From NCBI GenBank assembly GCA_022749755.1, contig CM040444.1, forward strand, positions 8,669,774 to 8,733,773: 64,000 nt of DNA, read 5' to 3'. The stretch comes from Azadirachta indica (Eukaryota; Streptophyta; Magnoliopsida; Sapindales; Meliaceae). The notes under the pieces were generated by a model. It searched no databases. It had not been told where the DNA came from and worked only from the letters and a program-made list of their open reading frames with translations. The position numbers were made by a program, and so were the translations under genes. This document shows, in pieces, positions 49,741 to 62,403 of this stretch. Positions within the stretch are counted from its first letter, which is position 1. Each line of letters opens with the position of its first letter.

Positions 49741-51523
49741 TGTAAAGAAAATGTGGACAAGAAATATGGTAGAACACAAGCCTATAATGATTCCAACTAA
49801 CACTAGGTAAGGCGATCAACCTGCCGTCACCTTAGTACAAATAGGATAGTAGGTCAACTGAGAACCAGGTTGAAAGCAACTAAGTAAGACCAATGCTGAG
49901 CTGAGCTACTCATTGCGTATCGATGGAATGTTTGACACTGTTGTACACAAATGCTTACGTGACCATAAACCCTAGGACGTAAGGAGTTGCCCACGTGACC
50001 AGAAATCTTGGGATATGAGGAATCGTTCATGTGATCAGAAACCTCAAGACATGAGGAATCACCTATGTGACTAAAAACCCTAGGACATGAGGAACGCACA
50101 AGTAACCAGAAACCTTAGGAGTTGAGGAACTGCTCACGTGACTAGAAATCATGGGATATAAAGAATTACTTATGTGATTAGAAACCTTAGGATATAAGGA
50201 AGCACCTAAGTGACTAGAAACCCTAAGACTTAAGGAATCACCTATGTGACCAGAAATCCTAGGACATAAGGAAACTGCGACCAAAGACCCTAATGTGCAT
50301 AACAAATAAGGTCTAATGTCACAGTGTATAAAAAAAGTTTGGAATAGTACCTTCAGCCTTGTGTAACAATGAGAGATATATATCAACTTGTTACAAGTAG
50401 TACACTGCTTAGTATCATAACCTCGTTGATGAATGACTAAAGGTGCCTAGATGATTAGGTCGACACTAATCATGTTCCTATTAAAGCCAAGATTTATAAC
50501 CCAAAATATCTTTTAGGGGACCACAAAACTAGAGGCAAACAATCTCTGAATATGGTAGGGAGTAGAGCGTGTATTGAGCTTGGAAAATACCAGACAACAT
50601 GGTAAACGCTAGCTTTGTATTAGTGGGGGATCACTCTTCAACTTCGAAAGGCTGACGAGGTCTTGCCAAATAGAAAGGAGGAAAATAACCTCTAGGCTCA
50701 GACCAATGGAAGATAACTGTGGCACACATCTTCTATAGAAGACTAGAACCTTCGATCCCTATATGCCATATGGCACTATGTAACGCCAATGGAAAGGTTC
50801 CATCTAACTACGGTTGAGTAGAATTAGGGCAACATATCTCATCTAATCATAGCTCAATTGTTCTTCCCATATAAAATTATATTTTTTACAAGTTTAAGGT
50901 AGGTGAACATTGATTTTGTTCATCATCTAAGAAAGGGAAGAAACCCATTCTTTAAGAAAAGACTCTTTAGCATTCAGTTGCTTATAAAATATACTCTTCT
51001 AACACTATTATGTCTTTATGAATGTCACATGAGCGATTCATGAATGTTTCCCCTTTTCATTCCCTTGGAAAATCAATAATGGGACTTGCTCTTCGGATTT
51101 TTCTTTGGACCTCATTCTCTATTCATTATTTCATTTCTAAATACACAAAAAGGGTTGTTACCTATGCTCTTCAAACCTTACTCTTCGATAAAGTTTGACT
51201 TAAGTATTGGAGAGGTCGCCAAAGTGGTGACTCCGTCCAACCTTTATGTTGTTTTGTAAGAGGTCTGTAGGTTAAGGTAGCAAAGTTAAAAGTTTAAGTT
51301 AGCTTAGAGGCTAGTGGTAACAGAGGAAGGTGCCGTGAGCAAGTCAAGTCGAGGCTACTTCAACATGTAAAAAAGACTTCAGGCCAATTGAATCTCATTC
51401 CAACTTCGAACCACGTGCTTAGATCCCAAAACAAAGGCCTGGTGTGGCATCGTTGACCATGTCAAAAGCACCTAGATCATCTCCAAGACCTAGTACAGGC
51501 CAAGCAAAATTGTCCCATCAACA
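49741..51523 (+). repeat. 3' LTR of the 12.9-kb gypsy element
   Basis: 1783 bp. It aligns with the 5' LTR from TGTAAAGAAA to ATCAACA but has nine rather than six minisatellite units (49953-50275). It lacks the MITE, carrying a single ATCTCCAA at the matching site. The minus ORFs at 49854-50386 are translations of the minisatellite and not genes. Confidence 0.9.
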
Positions 51524-52299
51524 ACATGTGATATGCCTTACTATTTCTTGCTCATGAAAAGAAAAATTGTTTATGTTTCACCAAATGATGATTGTTTAAT
51601 CTATTAACATACTTTTGCTGGAGTCACCAACTATTATTATTAACTACGTGAGATCAGATGATATTATTGACTTCAGCTTAATTTGCTGTCGACATATATT
51701 CGTTGTTTTTCCACTTCTGCTTCATTCTTTCTCTATATATTCTAACTATAATTAACCTATATATTGCTTCACTTTATTCATTAATAAAATTTTTCTAGGC
51801 CTGTGCTTGGAGCTTACCCAAAATAAGGTATATAGATGGTAGGGACCATAGGGGTAAAAAGGTTGTTTGGCATGTGCTGCATGTGAAATTCTAGATCAAA
51901 TTAACAAGGGCCTTACACTCATGAGTTTATGACCAAATTAGCAAGGGAGATGCATCCATTAATAATATGATTTGTTCAACCAATCCACCAACCCTCCTTT
52001 TTTCAAATTAAAACACTTATTTTATAGCACAATTCTTTCCACCAAAACTAAAGACATTTAATTACCTTAAATTGTTTAAATTTCAAATTTTCATTATTCC
52101 CTCTTTTAATTAATTTAAGAACTTCATAAGTTTGTATAAATAATTTTTAACATAGCATAAGTTAAAATAAGAGAGGAAAAAGAGAAATTGACGAGAGAAA
52201 AAAATAAAACACCAATTTTTTTATCTCAATTAAAAGTTTAGGGTTGAAATTAAACCAAATCTCAGGACATATGATACTAAGCGAAAATGATGAAGACTT
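51524..52299. other. Non-coding interval
   Basis: AT-rich, no gene. Some of it may be the 5' terminal region of the hAT element that follows. A hAT-like TAGGGACCATAGGGG word is at 51839 without a proven partner. Confidence 0.45.
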
Positions 52300-54650
52300 T
52301 GATGATTTTTCTTCTGCGTTAGCTTTTGTATTTCGTGTTTTTTTGTTGTTCGTTGCTTGAAAGCTGTTGTAGTGGCTACTATTTTTAGATATTTAAAATG
52401 TTATTTTTTGTTGTTTTATTTGCTATTGGGAAGCTGTTACTATGGCCACTATTTGATGCTATTTAAAATACAGTTTTTAGCCATTTGAATACTTTTTTTG
52501 CTATTTTATTTACTATTGGGAAGTTGTTGTTTTATGCTATTTCACCAATTATTTTCTGCTATTTTTTTATTACTATTTACTGCTAGGAAAATGTTTTCTA
52601 TATTGCTATTTCACTGTAGCTTCAATTGCTTGTATTGGTTAATAGCTAATTTTTTAAATTAACATTTATTGTTAATTTTTTTAATTTCAGAGAAACAGCA
52701 TCAGAAGATCCACTTGAATTAATAATTAGTAAAAGTGATGATGTTATAGATGATACTCCGGCTACAATTGCGGCAGAAAAGTTCAGATCTATAGTGTGGG
52801 AACACTTTGACAGTGTTGATATTAATGAGGAGAGAAAAGTAGTATGTAGGCTTTGTAAGATGAAATTAGTGGGACAACCTAAAAACATTAAAAAAAAACA
52901 TTTGCATGATCACATGAAGAAGTCTTGTGTTATACGAAGACAAAGGAAAATAATAGAATATTCAAAGAAGTTGAGGGTGAGGAAAGATGAAGAAGGAAAT
53001 GCAAAAATAGAGATATTTAAGTACGATCCTACTATAACTAAGGAGATGATTTCAAAAATGATCATTATACATGAATATCCTTTCAGTTACGTAAAGCATG
53101 AATATTTTATAAAAGCAAAGAGTTCTTTTAATCCAAGATGGAACAGTGTGTCTGGTAACATGATTAAGAATGATAGAGGGCTAAAGTTTTAAGTCTTTTT
53201 GGGAGTATCAAAAGTAGAATTGCTCTCACAACATATATATAGACAGATGGATCACAAACAATGGGGTATATTGCTATTACTAGGCACTTTTATTGACAAA
53301 ATTCTTGGATCTTACATGGAAAGATCTTAAGGTAATTATTTTTCATAATAATTTTAATTAAATTGAATGTTTCTGTAAATATAGGTTCATATGTCTCAAA
53401 GTTCCCTATACCATAGATGTAATGTGCAATGCTTTGTTTAATGCTTTAGTGGAGCTCAACATGGATAGTAAGGTATTCACTTTAACAATTGATAATTGTT
53501 CTAACAATGACCACATGATTCAATTCTTGTTGGAGAAGTTTAATAAACATGTTTTAATTTTGGGTGGGTCATTGTTTCATGTTCTATGTACTGCTCATAT
53601 TTTGAATTTAATTGTTAGAGAAGGAATGTCAGTTATTAGTAGTGCAATTAGTCAAATTCATGATAACATTACATATTGGTCAACAACAGCTACAAAAAGG
53701 GAAAAGTTTGAAGAGGTTGCTCGTAAATTAGATACTTCATATAATAGGTAGTTGGTACTTGATTGTGTGACTAGATGAAACTCTACATATCTCATGATTT
53801 CTGTTGCATTGGAATATAGGTTTGAGTTTTCCATATTAAGGTTGTTTGAGTCACAATATAGGAGTTTTCCTTGTAAGGAAGAGTAGAAGTTAGCTAAAGT
53901 TTCGGAAACTAATTTGAAACCATTTTATGAAGTCACAAAATTATTTTCTAAGACTACATATCTGATTACTAATTATTTTTTGTGCATATTTGTGAGATAA
54001 AATTGTCATTGTAGGAGTAGCATGCATCTCTTTTTTAGAAAATTAGGAAGATGATAAAAGTGATGCTAGAGAAATTTGATAAATGTTAGAAGAATGTTAA
54101 AGGAACTTTGGCATTGAAAGCTATATTTGATCCTAGGTACAAAATAAAATACTTATGAGTTTTATTTTCCTCAGTTGTATCCTGATGCTTCCTTATTTCA
54201 CCTTGAGTAATTTTGTAATCTTTGCCTATATTTGATCAAACATTGTGAAATGAAATTTGGGTCATGTGAAAGTACTCCCAAATTTTACACAAGCGGTTTC
54301 TCTTATTCTTCAATGCCTTTTTTCTTTAGAGAAACAAGTTACACGTGAAATGAGGTTTAAAAATTTTTTGGATGCTGATGTGAATGAGCATAAAAAGATT
54401 GAGTTTGAATCATATTTGGAAGAAAGGTATTTCTAAATCATGAATCTTTTGAAATTTTAGGTTGGTGGAAGGCGAACCAATACAAGTATCCTTTGTTGTC
54501 TAAGATTGCTGAAGATATATTGGCAATTCTAGTGTCTACAGTTGCTTCTGAGTCAGCTTTTAGTGCGACTGGTAAAGTTATACTTATATTGGCAATACGG
54601 TGGAAGCTTTGATGTGCACTCAAAGTTGTTTACAAAAAGATATAGAATTT
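52300..54650 (+). pseudogene. hAT transposase remnant (BED finger, core, C-terminal dimerisation domain)
   Basis: An upstream probable intron ends at TTTTTTAATTTCAG (52689). The first coding part (about 52690-53190) has the BED zinc-finger pattern: WEHFDSV, VVCRLCKMKL and HLHDHMKKSC. Then comes a segment ending NPRWNSVSGNMIKND. A second intron is likely at about 53335-53389 (GTAATT...TATAG). The core follows with LTIDNCSNNDHM (about 53486-53520) and HVLCTAHILNLIVREGM (53578-53628). After a decayed stretch the C-terminal hAT motif is clear at 54450-54570: EILGWWKANQYKYPLLSKIA, then VSTVASESAFSATGK. Family role: cut-and-paste transposase with DDE core. Stops and shifts between 53750 and 54440 make this copy inactive. 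The repeated GCTATTGGGAAG(C/T)TGTT words at 52424-52517 lie in the upstream region. Confidence 0.9.
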
Positions 54651-56480
54651 TTCATATTCATATTTTTTTAATGTTTTTATTGATTAATTTTAATTATTAT
54701 TTTTTATTTTTTTAAAGATGTATATGGGAGACCTATTTTAACTTTTATTGAAGATGCAATTAGTACATTATACGAGGGGATGTTGAAGATTTTCAGGAGG
54801 TAAAGATTGTTTATAATAATTAACTTTCAAGAATTATTTTTTGATATGATTTAAATAGGGTTTTTAACTTTCTTTTTTTCAGTTTTTGTAATAAGATGGG
54901 GAAAAAAGTGGAAGAAGTTGTGGAAAGTTTGAGGTTTTTTGTTTCAAAATGCTGAAAAGTTATGGAAAGTTTGAAATTGTGGGTGTTTCTTTGTTGTGAA
55001 AAATTGAAGAAATTTTAGAAAGTTTGAATTGTTGGTTTTTGTAGTTTAGTGTTTATTTTGTGGTTATTTTTCTAAGTATCTTCATGTTAGGAGGCTAATG
55101 CTATATGTTGGAAGTTTGTATTGGTGTTGGTGATTTAATTGTCACTTGATGTTAAATTTTTTTTTATTTGTGCTTCTAGATGTTGTTGCTCATGATAAGT
55201 TGATTTTTTTTCATTAATTTGATGTTATGCATCTTAATATTATTAATGTGAAAAGTTTCTACTTTTATATTGTTTTGATTTGCTTGTCCATGGTTAATTA
55301 AATTGAAAAAGGGGAAATAAAAATGTGATTGATTTGAGAAAGGGGAAAGGAAAATTTGATTGAATTGAAATAGGAAAAATATGAATTGTTTTTCAATGTG
55401 TATAATTGAAGAAGAATTTATAATTTTATATTTATAATTTTTTGAATTTAGTTTTTACTTCTTAAAAGAAGAATTGATCTGACTTAAAATGATAAATTTG
55501 TTGATAAATAAGAAATAATGGTAATTAAAATTATAAGATTTTGTTTAAATTAATATTGTAAAAAAAATTGTTCAAAAAGGGTCAAATAGGGTCTTGTTAG
55601 GGATAAGTTTGGGTGGGTAAGCCCCCGTCTTGTTTCTTTTAGAACGGGGATAAATTTGCCATTTACGGGGCTCTGTACCCATCCCATTCCCATATCCCTA
55701 CTATTAGTATTATTATAGTACTATTCACATCACATCAAGGACTAAAATGCTAAAATTTAAAATATTTATCTTATTATTTTTAAAAAAATTTAAAAAATAT
55801 TATTATCCAAAAAATTCTTTACAATGAGTTAGGCATTCCCAGATGATTATTTTGTGAGAAAAGAAAATGGTTAGGATGATTTATAAAATATTAAAAGGAA
55901 AGAAACATTTTAAATGAGATTGTATTAATAAATTATAATATATAAATTAAATCTTATATCATATATTAATAAAATTGATAATTAAATATAATTTTATATT
56001 TTTATTTAATACCCTAAAAAGATATGCATATAAATTTTATTTTTTATACTAATTAAGTTGATATTTTTTTAAAAAAATATAATGAATATAATGCTTTTTT
56101 AATAGATATATTAAATGTTATGCTTGAAAGTAAGTTTTCCCAATTTAGTAGAAATGATACTTTCGAGCACAACAATGTGAAAGTATTTTTGTTGTTGTGA
56201 TCAAAAGTATGAAATGCAATTCCCTTGAAAGTGCAGTCATGGCTGCACTGGAAACCACAGTTTCAAGTACAATGTAAAACCTGCTTTTGAGTTAACTTAC
56301 TTGAATGTGTGATTTACACTATGCTTAAAATTGTGGTAGCTATTGCACTCAAAACCACACTTTTGAGTAAGGGCAAAATGCAGGTTTGCTCAAAACTATC
56401 ATTTTGAATTTTATAAATTCTTTGATTTCAAGTTATCTTGGTTGATTTCTTTCATCATGGAGTTGGTTATATATTAGTTA
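54651..56480. other. 3' flank of the hAT element and AT-rich interval
   Basis: The GC-rich cluster at 55610-55705 (GGTGGGTAAGCCCCCG, ACGGGGCTCTGTACCC, CATATCCCTA) resembles hAT terminal regions and may be the 3' end. 56145-56400 holds several related words (CACTTTTGAGTA, CAAAACCACA, TTTCGAGCAC) like transposon subterminal repeats. No gene. Confidence 0.5.
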
Positions 56481-56890
56481 ATGCTTTCTACATTTTTTGA
56501 AATAGGTAAACATGATTGTGATAGTGACATGTACATTAAAGAAGCAAAAGGTTGACCATTTTCTAGAAGTAGTGAAGTCGTTGTCGTATAACGAGTATAG
56601 AAATGAGTCAAAAAAAATTTATTGCAGCACAATGAAGGCAATTCAAACAGACTTGCTTCGGGCACTTCCTAGACCTATAAGACATCCACTTCTCAGGCAA
56701 TCTCGTGCACTAGATTCTATTACATAAGTCAATGCCGAAATGAGCTGAGTAGGAGACTGGTGGACAACATTCCTCATCAAAAGCTTGGATCAAGGGATTG
56801 TGGGGTGTTTATGTGTATGTTTATTCAATATTTAGGATTAGGTTTGCCATTTGATTTTAAGCAGTGGATCGTGGTAGATTTATAGGCTGG
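56481..56890 (+). pseudogene. Ulp1-type (C48) cysteine protease remnant of a DNA transposon
   Basis: In the frame around 56730-56880 the sequence reads NELSRRLVDNIPHQKLGSRD-CGVF, then FIQYLGLGLPFDF. GSRDCGVF carries the catalytic Cys (codon 56799-56801) in the D-C-G-x-F context of Ulp1 proteases. The His and Asp of the triad are not recognisable upstream: the 71-codon frame at 56512-56727 is not clearly homologous. Ulp1 domains of this kind occur in plant Mutator-like and CACTA-like elements. The subterminal repeats that follow support an element of that sort over a host SUMO protease. Confidence 0.62.
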
Positions 56891-56942
56891 ATATTTATTG
56901 TAGACGAACATTGATGTATATGTCTATGTTCATGTTTATATA

Positions 56943-57230
56943 TATTACCAAAAAAAAAAAGGAATCTTTCTAAGGGTGATGGATGTTGTTACTAAAGGTT
57001 GAAAAAGTCGTCTCTAAAACTTTTAATGATGAAAAAAGTGTTGTCGCCACATTGCTAAAACATGGTCGCCTAAGGTTTTGGCTACCACATTTTGAGGTCA
57101 CCGCCAAAACCTTTGGTGACAGTAGTAAACTTGTCGCCAAAAGTGGCAATGGTGACAAAATTATTGGTTGCAAAAGGTTGTCACCGAAGACAATGTTGTG
57201 GCCAAAAATGCTACTACAAACAAATTAAAT
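56943..57230. repeat. Subterminal repeat array (GCCAAAA/GGTGACG type), left
   Basis: After ACCAAAAAAAAAAAGG (56949) come many short words in both orientations: GTCGCCAC, GTCGCCTAAGGTTTTGGC, CACCGCCAAAACCTTTGGTG, GTCGCCAAAAG, GTGACAAAATT and GTGGCCAAAAAT. Such mixed-orientation arrays are typical of CACTA-type subterminal regions. No exact CACTA terminus is present. Both ORFs here are incidental. Confidence 0.65.
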
Positions 57231-58791
57231 GAAGAAAAGAGTTGATGATCTTAAGAAGAACAACATCATTGATGAATTAAATATGTTTTGTACCTAAGAT
57301 ACCTTGATGAATTAATGTCCTCTCTTAAGTTCGGGTCCAATTTCTTAATGAGATTATTATCGAGCAAAGTTGAATAGCAAATCAGCATCCCAATCTTGGC
57401 TCCTAAAACTCTATATGACAACGCCATTTACCAAATTACTCAATTAGCATAAAAAATAAATGCACAGGATGAGTACAAGCAAATATATATGTTAATTAGT
57501 AGCTCAATTTAAAAGATGTTATGTATATTAGCAGTACTAACTTGCATCTTTCCATCTTCGGCAACCCATAAATAATTATACGAAATCCCAGCAAGATGCT
57601 TTTTAGAATGTTCTCCTTTTGATTTTTCAACCTAACAATAAAGCATGCATGATACCTATATATGCAATTCAAATAGCATAAAAGCATAATTAAAAAAAAT
57701 AAATAAATTTAAAGTAGTTCTAAAATATTTACTTGTGAATGGTGAGAGACTGCGAATGGAGACCAAAAAATAGCAAGCGGAATGATTATCTCATAACTAA
57801 TGGAAAGGCCAAGAAGTTGGCAAGAAGTTGGCCTGGCAGGTTATAGGTCTCAAGCTTAAAAAAGGATTGATTATGGCCTAGCTAATAAGCATTAATATAA
57901 AACTCGGTATGTCACCACTACCAAAATGACATGTGGACCTAAGCTGTCTTGGTAAGCTAATCGGGACAAAACAGGTAGTAGCCTGAGCGGTGGGCGACAT
58001 TTCTTCGGTAATAAGCTGGTGAGGTAAATGTGTAAGGGAATGAGCGTCAGAGAAAGCCTGCTTTCCTTTGTATCACATGGATGGCAGGCCACGTGACAGA
58101 GTCGAAAGATAAATTCACTCATTTCCTCGCCTATATAAACTCCAAAGCTCTCCAAGTTGGTAGGTTCACTGTTGCCCTAGGAGAGAAGCATACTTAATAC
58201 TTTTGCTCCCTGATTCGCTAAAAAATTTTGCTTGATTTGCTAACTAAAGTCCATTCGACGTGCCACGGACATGGCAATAGGAGAAATGTCAACATGAATA
58301 ATATTATTTGTAAAAATATGATTATTACATACAGTACTTTAATATAATAATTTTTATCTCTTTTATTTTCAATAAAGAAGACTTTTAATATATATACTAA
58401 CAAAACTACAATAAATTTAAAAATTGCTTTAAATTAAATAAAATAATAAGACAAAAATTAAATAAATAAAGCAAATTTTGTTTGTTTGATTTTGAATAGA
58501 GAAGAACATAAGTGAGTTTTTCCTTTTTATATTTTGAATAAAAAAAGAATAGTAAGTGAATTGGTTCAAATGTTGTTTTCGCTCTATTAACTAATACTTT
58601 TAGTTTACTCTTGCAATTATAATTAATTGTTAGTAATTTTATATCAAAATAAGTACGATTTAAAAGTTACGGTACTTAAGAACAAATATAAAATATAAAT
58701 AAATTTACTTATAAATTTAATAAACCAGTGACAAATATAAAGTTTAAATAGTGACGAAATTGTTATTAGTGAACAAGAATATTAAAAAGTA
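57231..58791. other. Non-coding interval
   Basis: No gene. 57900-58290 is more GC-rich, with CCTATATAAACTCC (58130) followed by CACTGTTGCCCTAGG. It looks like the promoter region of an LTR, but no partner or primer site was found. Confidence 0.45.
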
Positions 58792-59023
58792 TTATATTCT
58801 AGTAGCTAAAAAATAGCAAAAAGAGACAAGGGAAAGAAGTTTAATATGATTGTTCTATTAATTTCCATAAATAATAATAATAATAATAATTGGTTGACAA
58901 GTTTACATATTTATATTCTAGTAGCTGAAAGATAACAAAAAAGGATAAGGAAAAGAGGCTTCATATGATTGTTCTATTACAATTTCTATAAATTGTAATA
59001 ATAATTGGTAGACAAGTTTACAT
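58792..59023. repeat. 119-bp tandem duplication (two diverged units)
   Basis: TTATATTCTAGTAGCT starts both units at 58792 and 58911. Both end TTGGT(T/A)GACAAGTTTACATA. The first contains an (ATA/TAA)n run at about 58870-58890 that is shorter in the second. Confidence 0.88.
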
Positions 59024-59270
59024 ACAAATACATTCTTAGCCAAAACTTGCACTTTTTAATTGCAAAAATAAATTTGTATTGAATTATATTTGATTATTAT
59101 TTGTCCTAAATCATTTGAGTTAAGTTAATACTCTTAGATCAACAATAATCAAATTAGAAATAGAAGAATTGTATGTATAGTTATAAATATGAAATGAATG
59201 ATTATATTATTATATGTTTTATAATTATTACTAAATTATCAATGGTTATACACACACATATAAAATAATG
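59024..59270. other. Non-coding AT-rich interval
   Basis: Nothing recognised. Confidence 0.45.
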
Positions 59271-60115
59271 TAACTCTAGGCAATGATAATAAGTTTTTTG
59301 GCAATTCAACTTTTAGCGATGACAATAACTTTTGTCACTAACTCAACTTTTGGTAACAGGAAAACCTTTATCGCTAATACAACTCTTGATGATGCTACCA
59401 AAGATATTTTTCATGGTAAATAGAAGGTCGTCACCAAAAACGCTTTCAGCAGTGAATACATTTCACTGCCAATCATAGGTTTGGTGACGGCAAAGCATTT
59501 TGTAGCAAAAAGCACCTTTAGTGATGCCAAGCAAGCACCACAAAAAGTATCTTTTATGATGAAGTCAAATTTGCCGTAAAAAAAAGCTTTAGTGACAACA
59601 TTATGTTTAATGTTTTAAAAAATATAGTTTTTATAGGTTTCATAAAAAAATGGTTTTTAGCGATGATTGTTACTTAAAATGTCATCGCCAAAGCCTGATA
59701 GGTGAGAAAAAACTATTGTCTCAATGTTGTAGCCAAAACATGTTTGCTAAATGTTGTAATGATGAAAATATTTATTGGCGACAACAAAAATCGTTAGAAA
59801 ATATTGTTGCCAAATTTACATCTTTGCTAAAACCTAAAGTATGACGACATGATGTCATCACCTTCATTATTGGTGGTGATAGGCTATCAATTTTTTGTGT
59901 GGTGTTGTCGCTACGAGCCTTATAGTCAACGACACATGTAGTCGCTGATGCTTATACAGATGACACACCACTGTTTCATTGCTAATAGTATAGTATTTTA
60001 AGAGATGAATTTATGTCATCACCAATAATCCTATAAGCAACTCATTGTCGCCTATTCGTTGATTGCCAAAAGTTTAATTTCGTTGCCATAAATACTTTTG
60101 GCCACAAATTATTAA
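59271..60115. repeat. Subterminal repeat array (GCCAAAA/GGTGACG type), right
   Basis: Dozens of short words of the same type as at 56943-57230: TTTTTTGGCAATTCAAC, TTTTAGCGATGACAATAA, GTCGTCACCAAAAACG, TTTGGTGACGGCAAAG, TTGGCGACAAC and ATGTCATCACC. TTTTTTGTGTGGTG (59891-59904) reversed is CACCACACAAAAAA, close to a CACTA terminus. The 64-codon ORF at 59650 is made of repeats. With the left array and the Ulp1 remnant this may represent one or more CACTA-like elements. Confidence 0.6.
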
Positions 60116-60911
60116 TGTAATTTTTATTTCTAATATATAATATTTTAAAATATTTTTAATTTATCAATTATAGTAGCAATTGGGTAAATTAATAATAAAA
60201 GGACACATTGTTAGAAAAATCAAGTTCAAATTTTAATATTCTAATAAATTGATAATTCAAGCATCATCATGAATGTTTGTAAAACAACGAAGTACTAGGA
60301 CAATTAAGACTTTTATGAAGAAGAAATTAATGTGGTGCCAATTTTGCCAAGATAACCCTAAACTCACTTAACATAGTCTTTGCAGCCTTTAGCCAGCCTT
60401 TATAAGTCTATAACTCATTTTCAGTACTCTAAACAAGATTGCATAGCCTACAATTTGAATCGACTGGACTTTAACTCAATATGCAAACCTATGTCATTAT
60501 ATGAAGAACCTTGATCAAGATCATGTCGTCATTAGCATTTAGCAAGCCCAATGTAATAGCGTAATTTATCGCCAAAAACTTGACGAGACATCTCCTCATC
60601 ACTGATTGGTTGAAATCCTCCTTCATGAGATAATTATTGTATCTCTACCATTTTTTCCTATTTTAAATTAAATTAAATTAAGAATGCAACAATTTTTAAA
60701 TTTAAAGATAAATTTGATTTAAAAGAAGTTTTATTATAGATAATTAAAAACTTACATGTGCCATGTATGTCTATACACTCATCCATCCATTTCTTTTGTT
60801 GTAATGTATAGAATGAAATTGATACGAACAACTTTGAACATCATAGCAATCAATCTGTTACAGTAAAGTAAAAATAAATCAGAAGATCATGTTATTTAAT
60901 AAAATAATTAT
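60116..60911. other. Non-coding interval
   Basis: AT-rich with (AAATT)n near 60664-60680. No gene recognised. Confidence 0.45.
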
Positions 60912-61860
60912 TGTTAAGATTTTTTCTTGGCATTATATAGCAATTAAATATAATTTAAGAATTCCCAATTCTAAGAGTTATGGGTCATTTTGTAATATAG
61001 AAATTTTGTTGTAACGAAAATTACAATAGAAAAATCTGCACAATTTTTTTTTAATTAAACTCAATGTGTGTTAGTTTTCTAGTTATTTTAGGATTTGTTC
61101 AAAGTCTACCTAGGAGACCTAAATTTGCTATTCCATAACTCAAAGGAAAGAAGGATTTTTGAAAACAACGAGTTTAGCAAGGTAAGGATGCTTTCTAATT
61201 TAGGAGATTTATTTCCTTAAGAAATAAGGAAACCAAAATCCTTTTGGGACTAGGTTTTATTTTTCTCTTTAAATGAAAAATATTATTCAGAATTTGTTTA
61301 GATTTTAATATGTGAAAAACTTGTCCAAAGATAGCTTCCTTCAAGTGTAATTTTTCTAAATTATTCAATTTTTTCTATGCTTTAATTCAAAATAACATAG
61401 TGAGAGTTATTTGTCTGTAATTCCTATTATAATAAATTTAAGGATTCAAATCTTTTAAGTGTTGTGAAGATAATTTGGTTGTGCTCTTTAGAAGAGGAAC
61501 TTAATTGTCTTTAAGAGAAGAATCTATATTCGTGAAGAGAGTCAATGACATTAGAAGTAAGAAGATCTCATGAAACTAGGTCATTTAAGAAGATCTTACA
61601 CAGCAACGATAACAAAGAAGGAGTCTTTGGTTTGTATAAGTCCATTGGTATTTATATCATATTATTTTTTAGTAGATTATTTTCTTTGGGCATGGTCTTG
61701 TGGATGTAAAGTTGGAAAATCTGAACCATGTTAAAATCTTGTGTTTTCATTATTTTATTTGTGGTGTGTTGTTCTGATTAGTTGTGAAATTAATTGATAT
61801 TGATTAATTAATAAAATAATTAATTAAAATTGAAAACTTACCCTACTAATGTATCTTTCA
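60912..61860 (+). repeat. Copia 5' LTR (plus strand)
   Basis: The right end is ...GTATCTTTCA, two bases before an intact initiator-Met primer site, and is secure. The left end at TGTTAAGATT (60912) is a guess from the usual TGTT start. About 950 bp, no ORF. Confidence 0.65.
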
Positions 61861-61862
61861 GT

Positions 61863-61880
61863 TGGTATCAGAGCGGATCA
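61863..61880 (+). other. Primer-binding site, initiator tRNA-Met type
   Basis: TGGTATCAGAGCGGATCA begins with the canonical copia primer site TGGTATCAGAGC, unchanged. Confidence 0.9.
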
Positions 61881-61931
61881 CTAGCATTTCTTTGATAAGA
61901 ATTTGGTGTTTTGATTTGTTTTTGTGTAGGT

Positions 61932-62403
61932 ATGGATTTTCAAAGAGAAAGAGTATCAATCTCATGAACACCTTGACTTGATGGAACAAATTACTCTTCT
62001 TGGAAAGCTAGGATGAGGGCATTTATTAAATCAATTGATGAAATGGCTTAGCGACTAATGTTAGTTGGATGAACGCCTCCCACAATGACCGATGATGAAG
62101 TCAGTGTTGTGCCAAAACAGGAAGAAATATGGGCGAGTTTAGAAGATAGTATAGCAAATTAAAACTTTAGAGCTCTCAATGCTACTTTCAATGCAGTTGA
62201 TTTAAATCTATTCAAGTTGATCTCAAGTCACTCATGAAGGAACCGTCGTGAAAATTAAAAATCTAAGATTCAAATGCTTACCTCTAGTTTTAAAATTTTG
62301 AGAATGAATGATGATGAATTACTTGCTGATTTTATTCTAAATTGAATGATACTACTAATGAGTCTTATTTTGTAGGTGAAGAATATTCAGAGACTAAGCT
62401 TAT
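61932..62403 (+). pseudogene. Ty1/copia gag fragment
   Basis: ATG at 61932, about 70 bases after the primer site. A frame broken by stops reads LDGTNYSSWKARMRAFIKS(I)DE, then ALNATFNAVD, and SYFVGEEYSETKL at the end. NYxxWKxxMxxF and ETKLIxK are standard copia gag features. At 62403 the homology stops and a host-gene fragment begins. Confidence 0.85.

Larger units (their letters stand above)
38613..51523 (+). mobile_element. Ty3/gypsy (Tat-like) LTR retrotransposon, complete but decayed
   Basis: A 12.9-kb element. The LTRs are 38613-40775 and 49741-51523. Both begin TGTRAARAAA-like, share long diverged similarity, and end ATCAACA. Between them lie, in gypsy order on the plus strand, gag, protease, RT, RNase H and integrase, then a 3.6-kb region with a minus-strand ORF remnant. 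The domain order with integrase last excludes copia. The zinc-finger linker type and the antisense ORF suggest the Tat branch, an inference. LTR divergence and numerous stops indicate an old insertion. No clear 5-bp target duplication is seen (TATAC left, ACATG right). Confidence 0.88.

Noticed and set aside
49854..50386. Two overlapping minus ORFs with repeated SHxxDSxxPRVS-like residues
   Set aside because: They are translations of the LTR minisatellite.
38608..51528. 5-bp target duplication for the 12.9-kb gypsy element
   Set aside because: TATAC on the left and ACATG on the right do not match; age or shifted ends may explain it.
51839..55706. TAGGGACC (51839) and CATATCCCTA (55696) as the two termini of the hAT element
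   Set aside because: The inverted match is short and no 8-bp flanking duplication is found.
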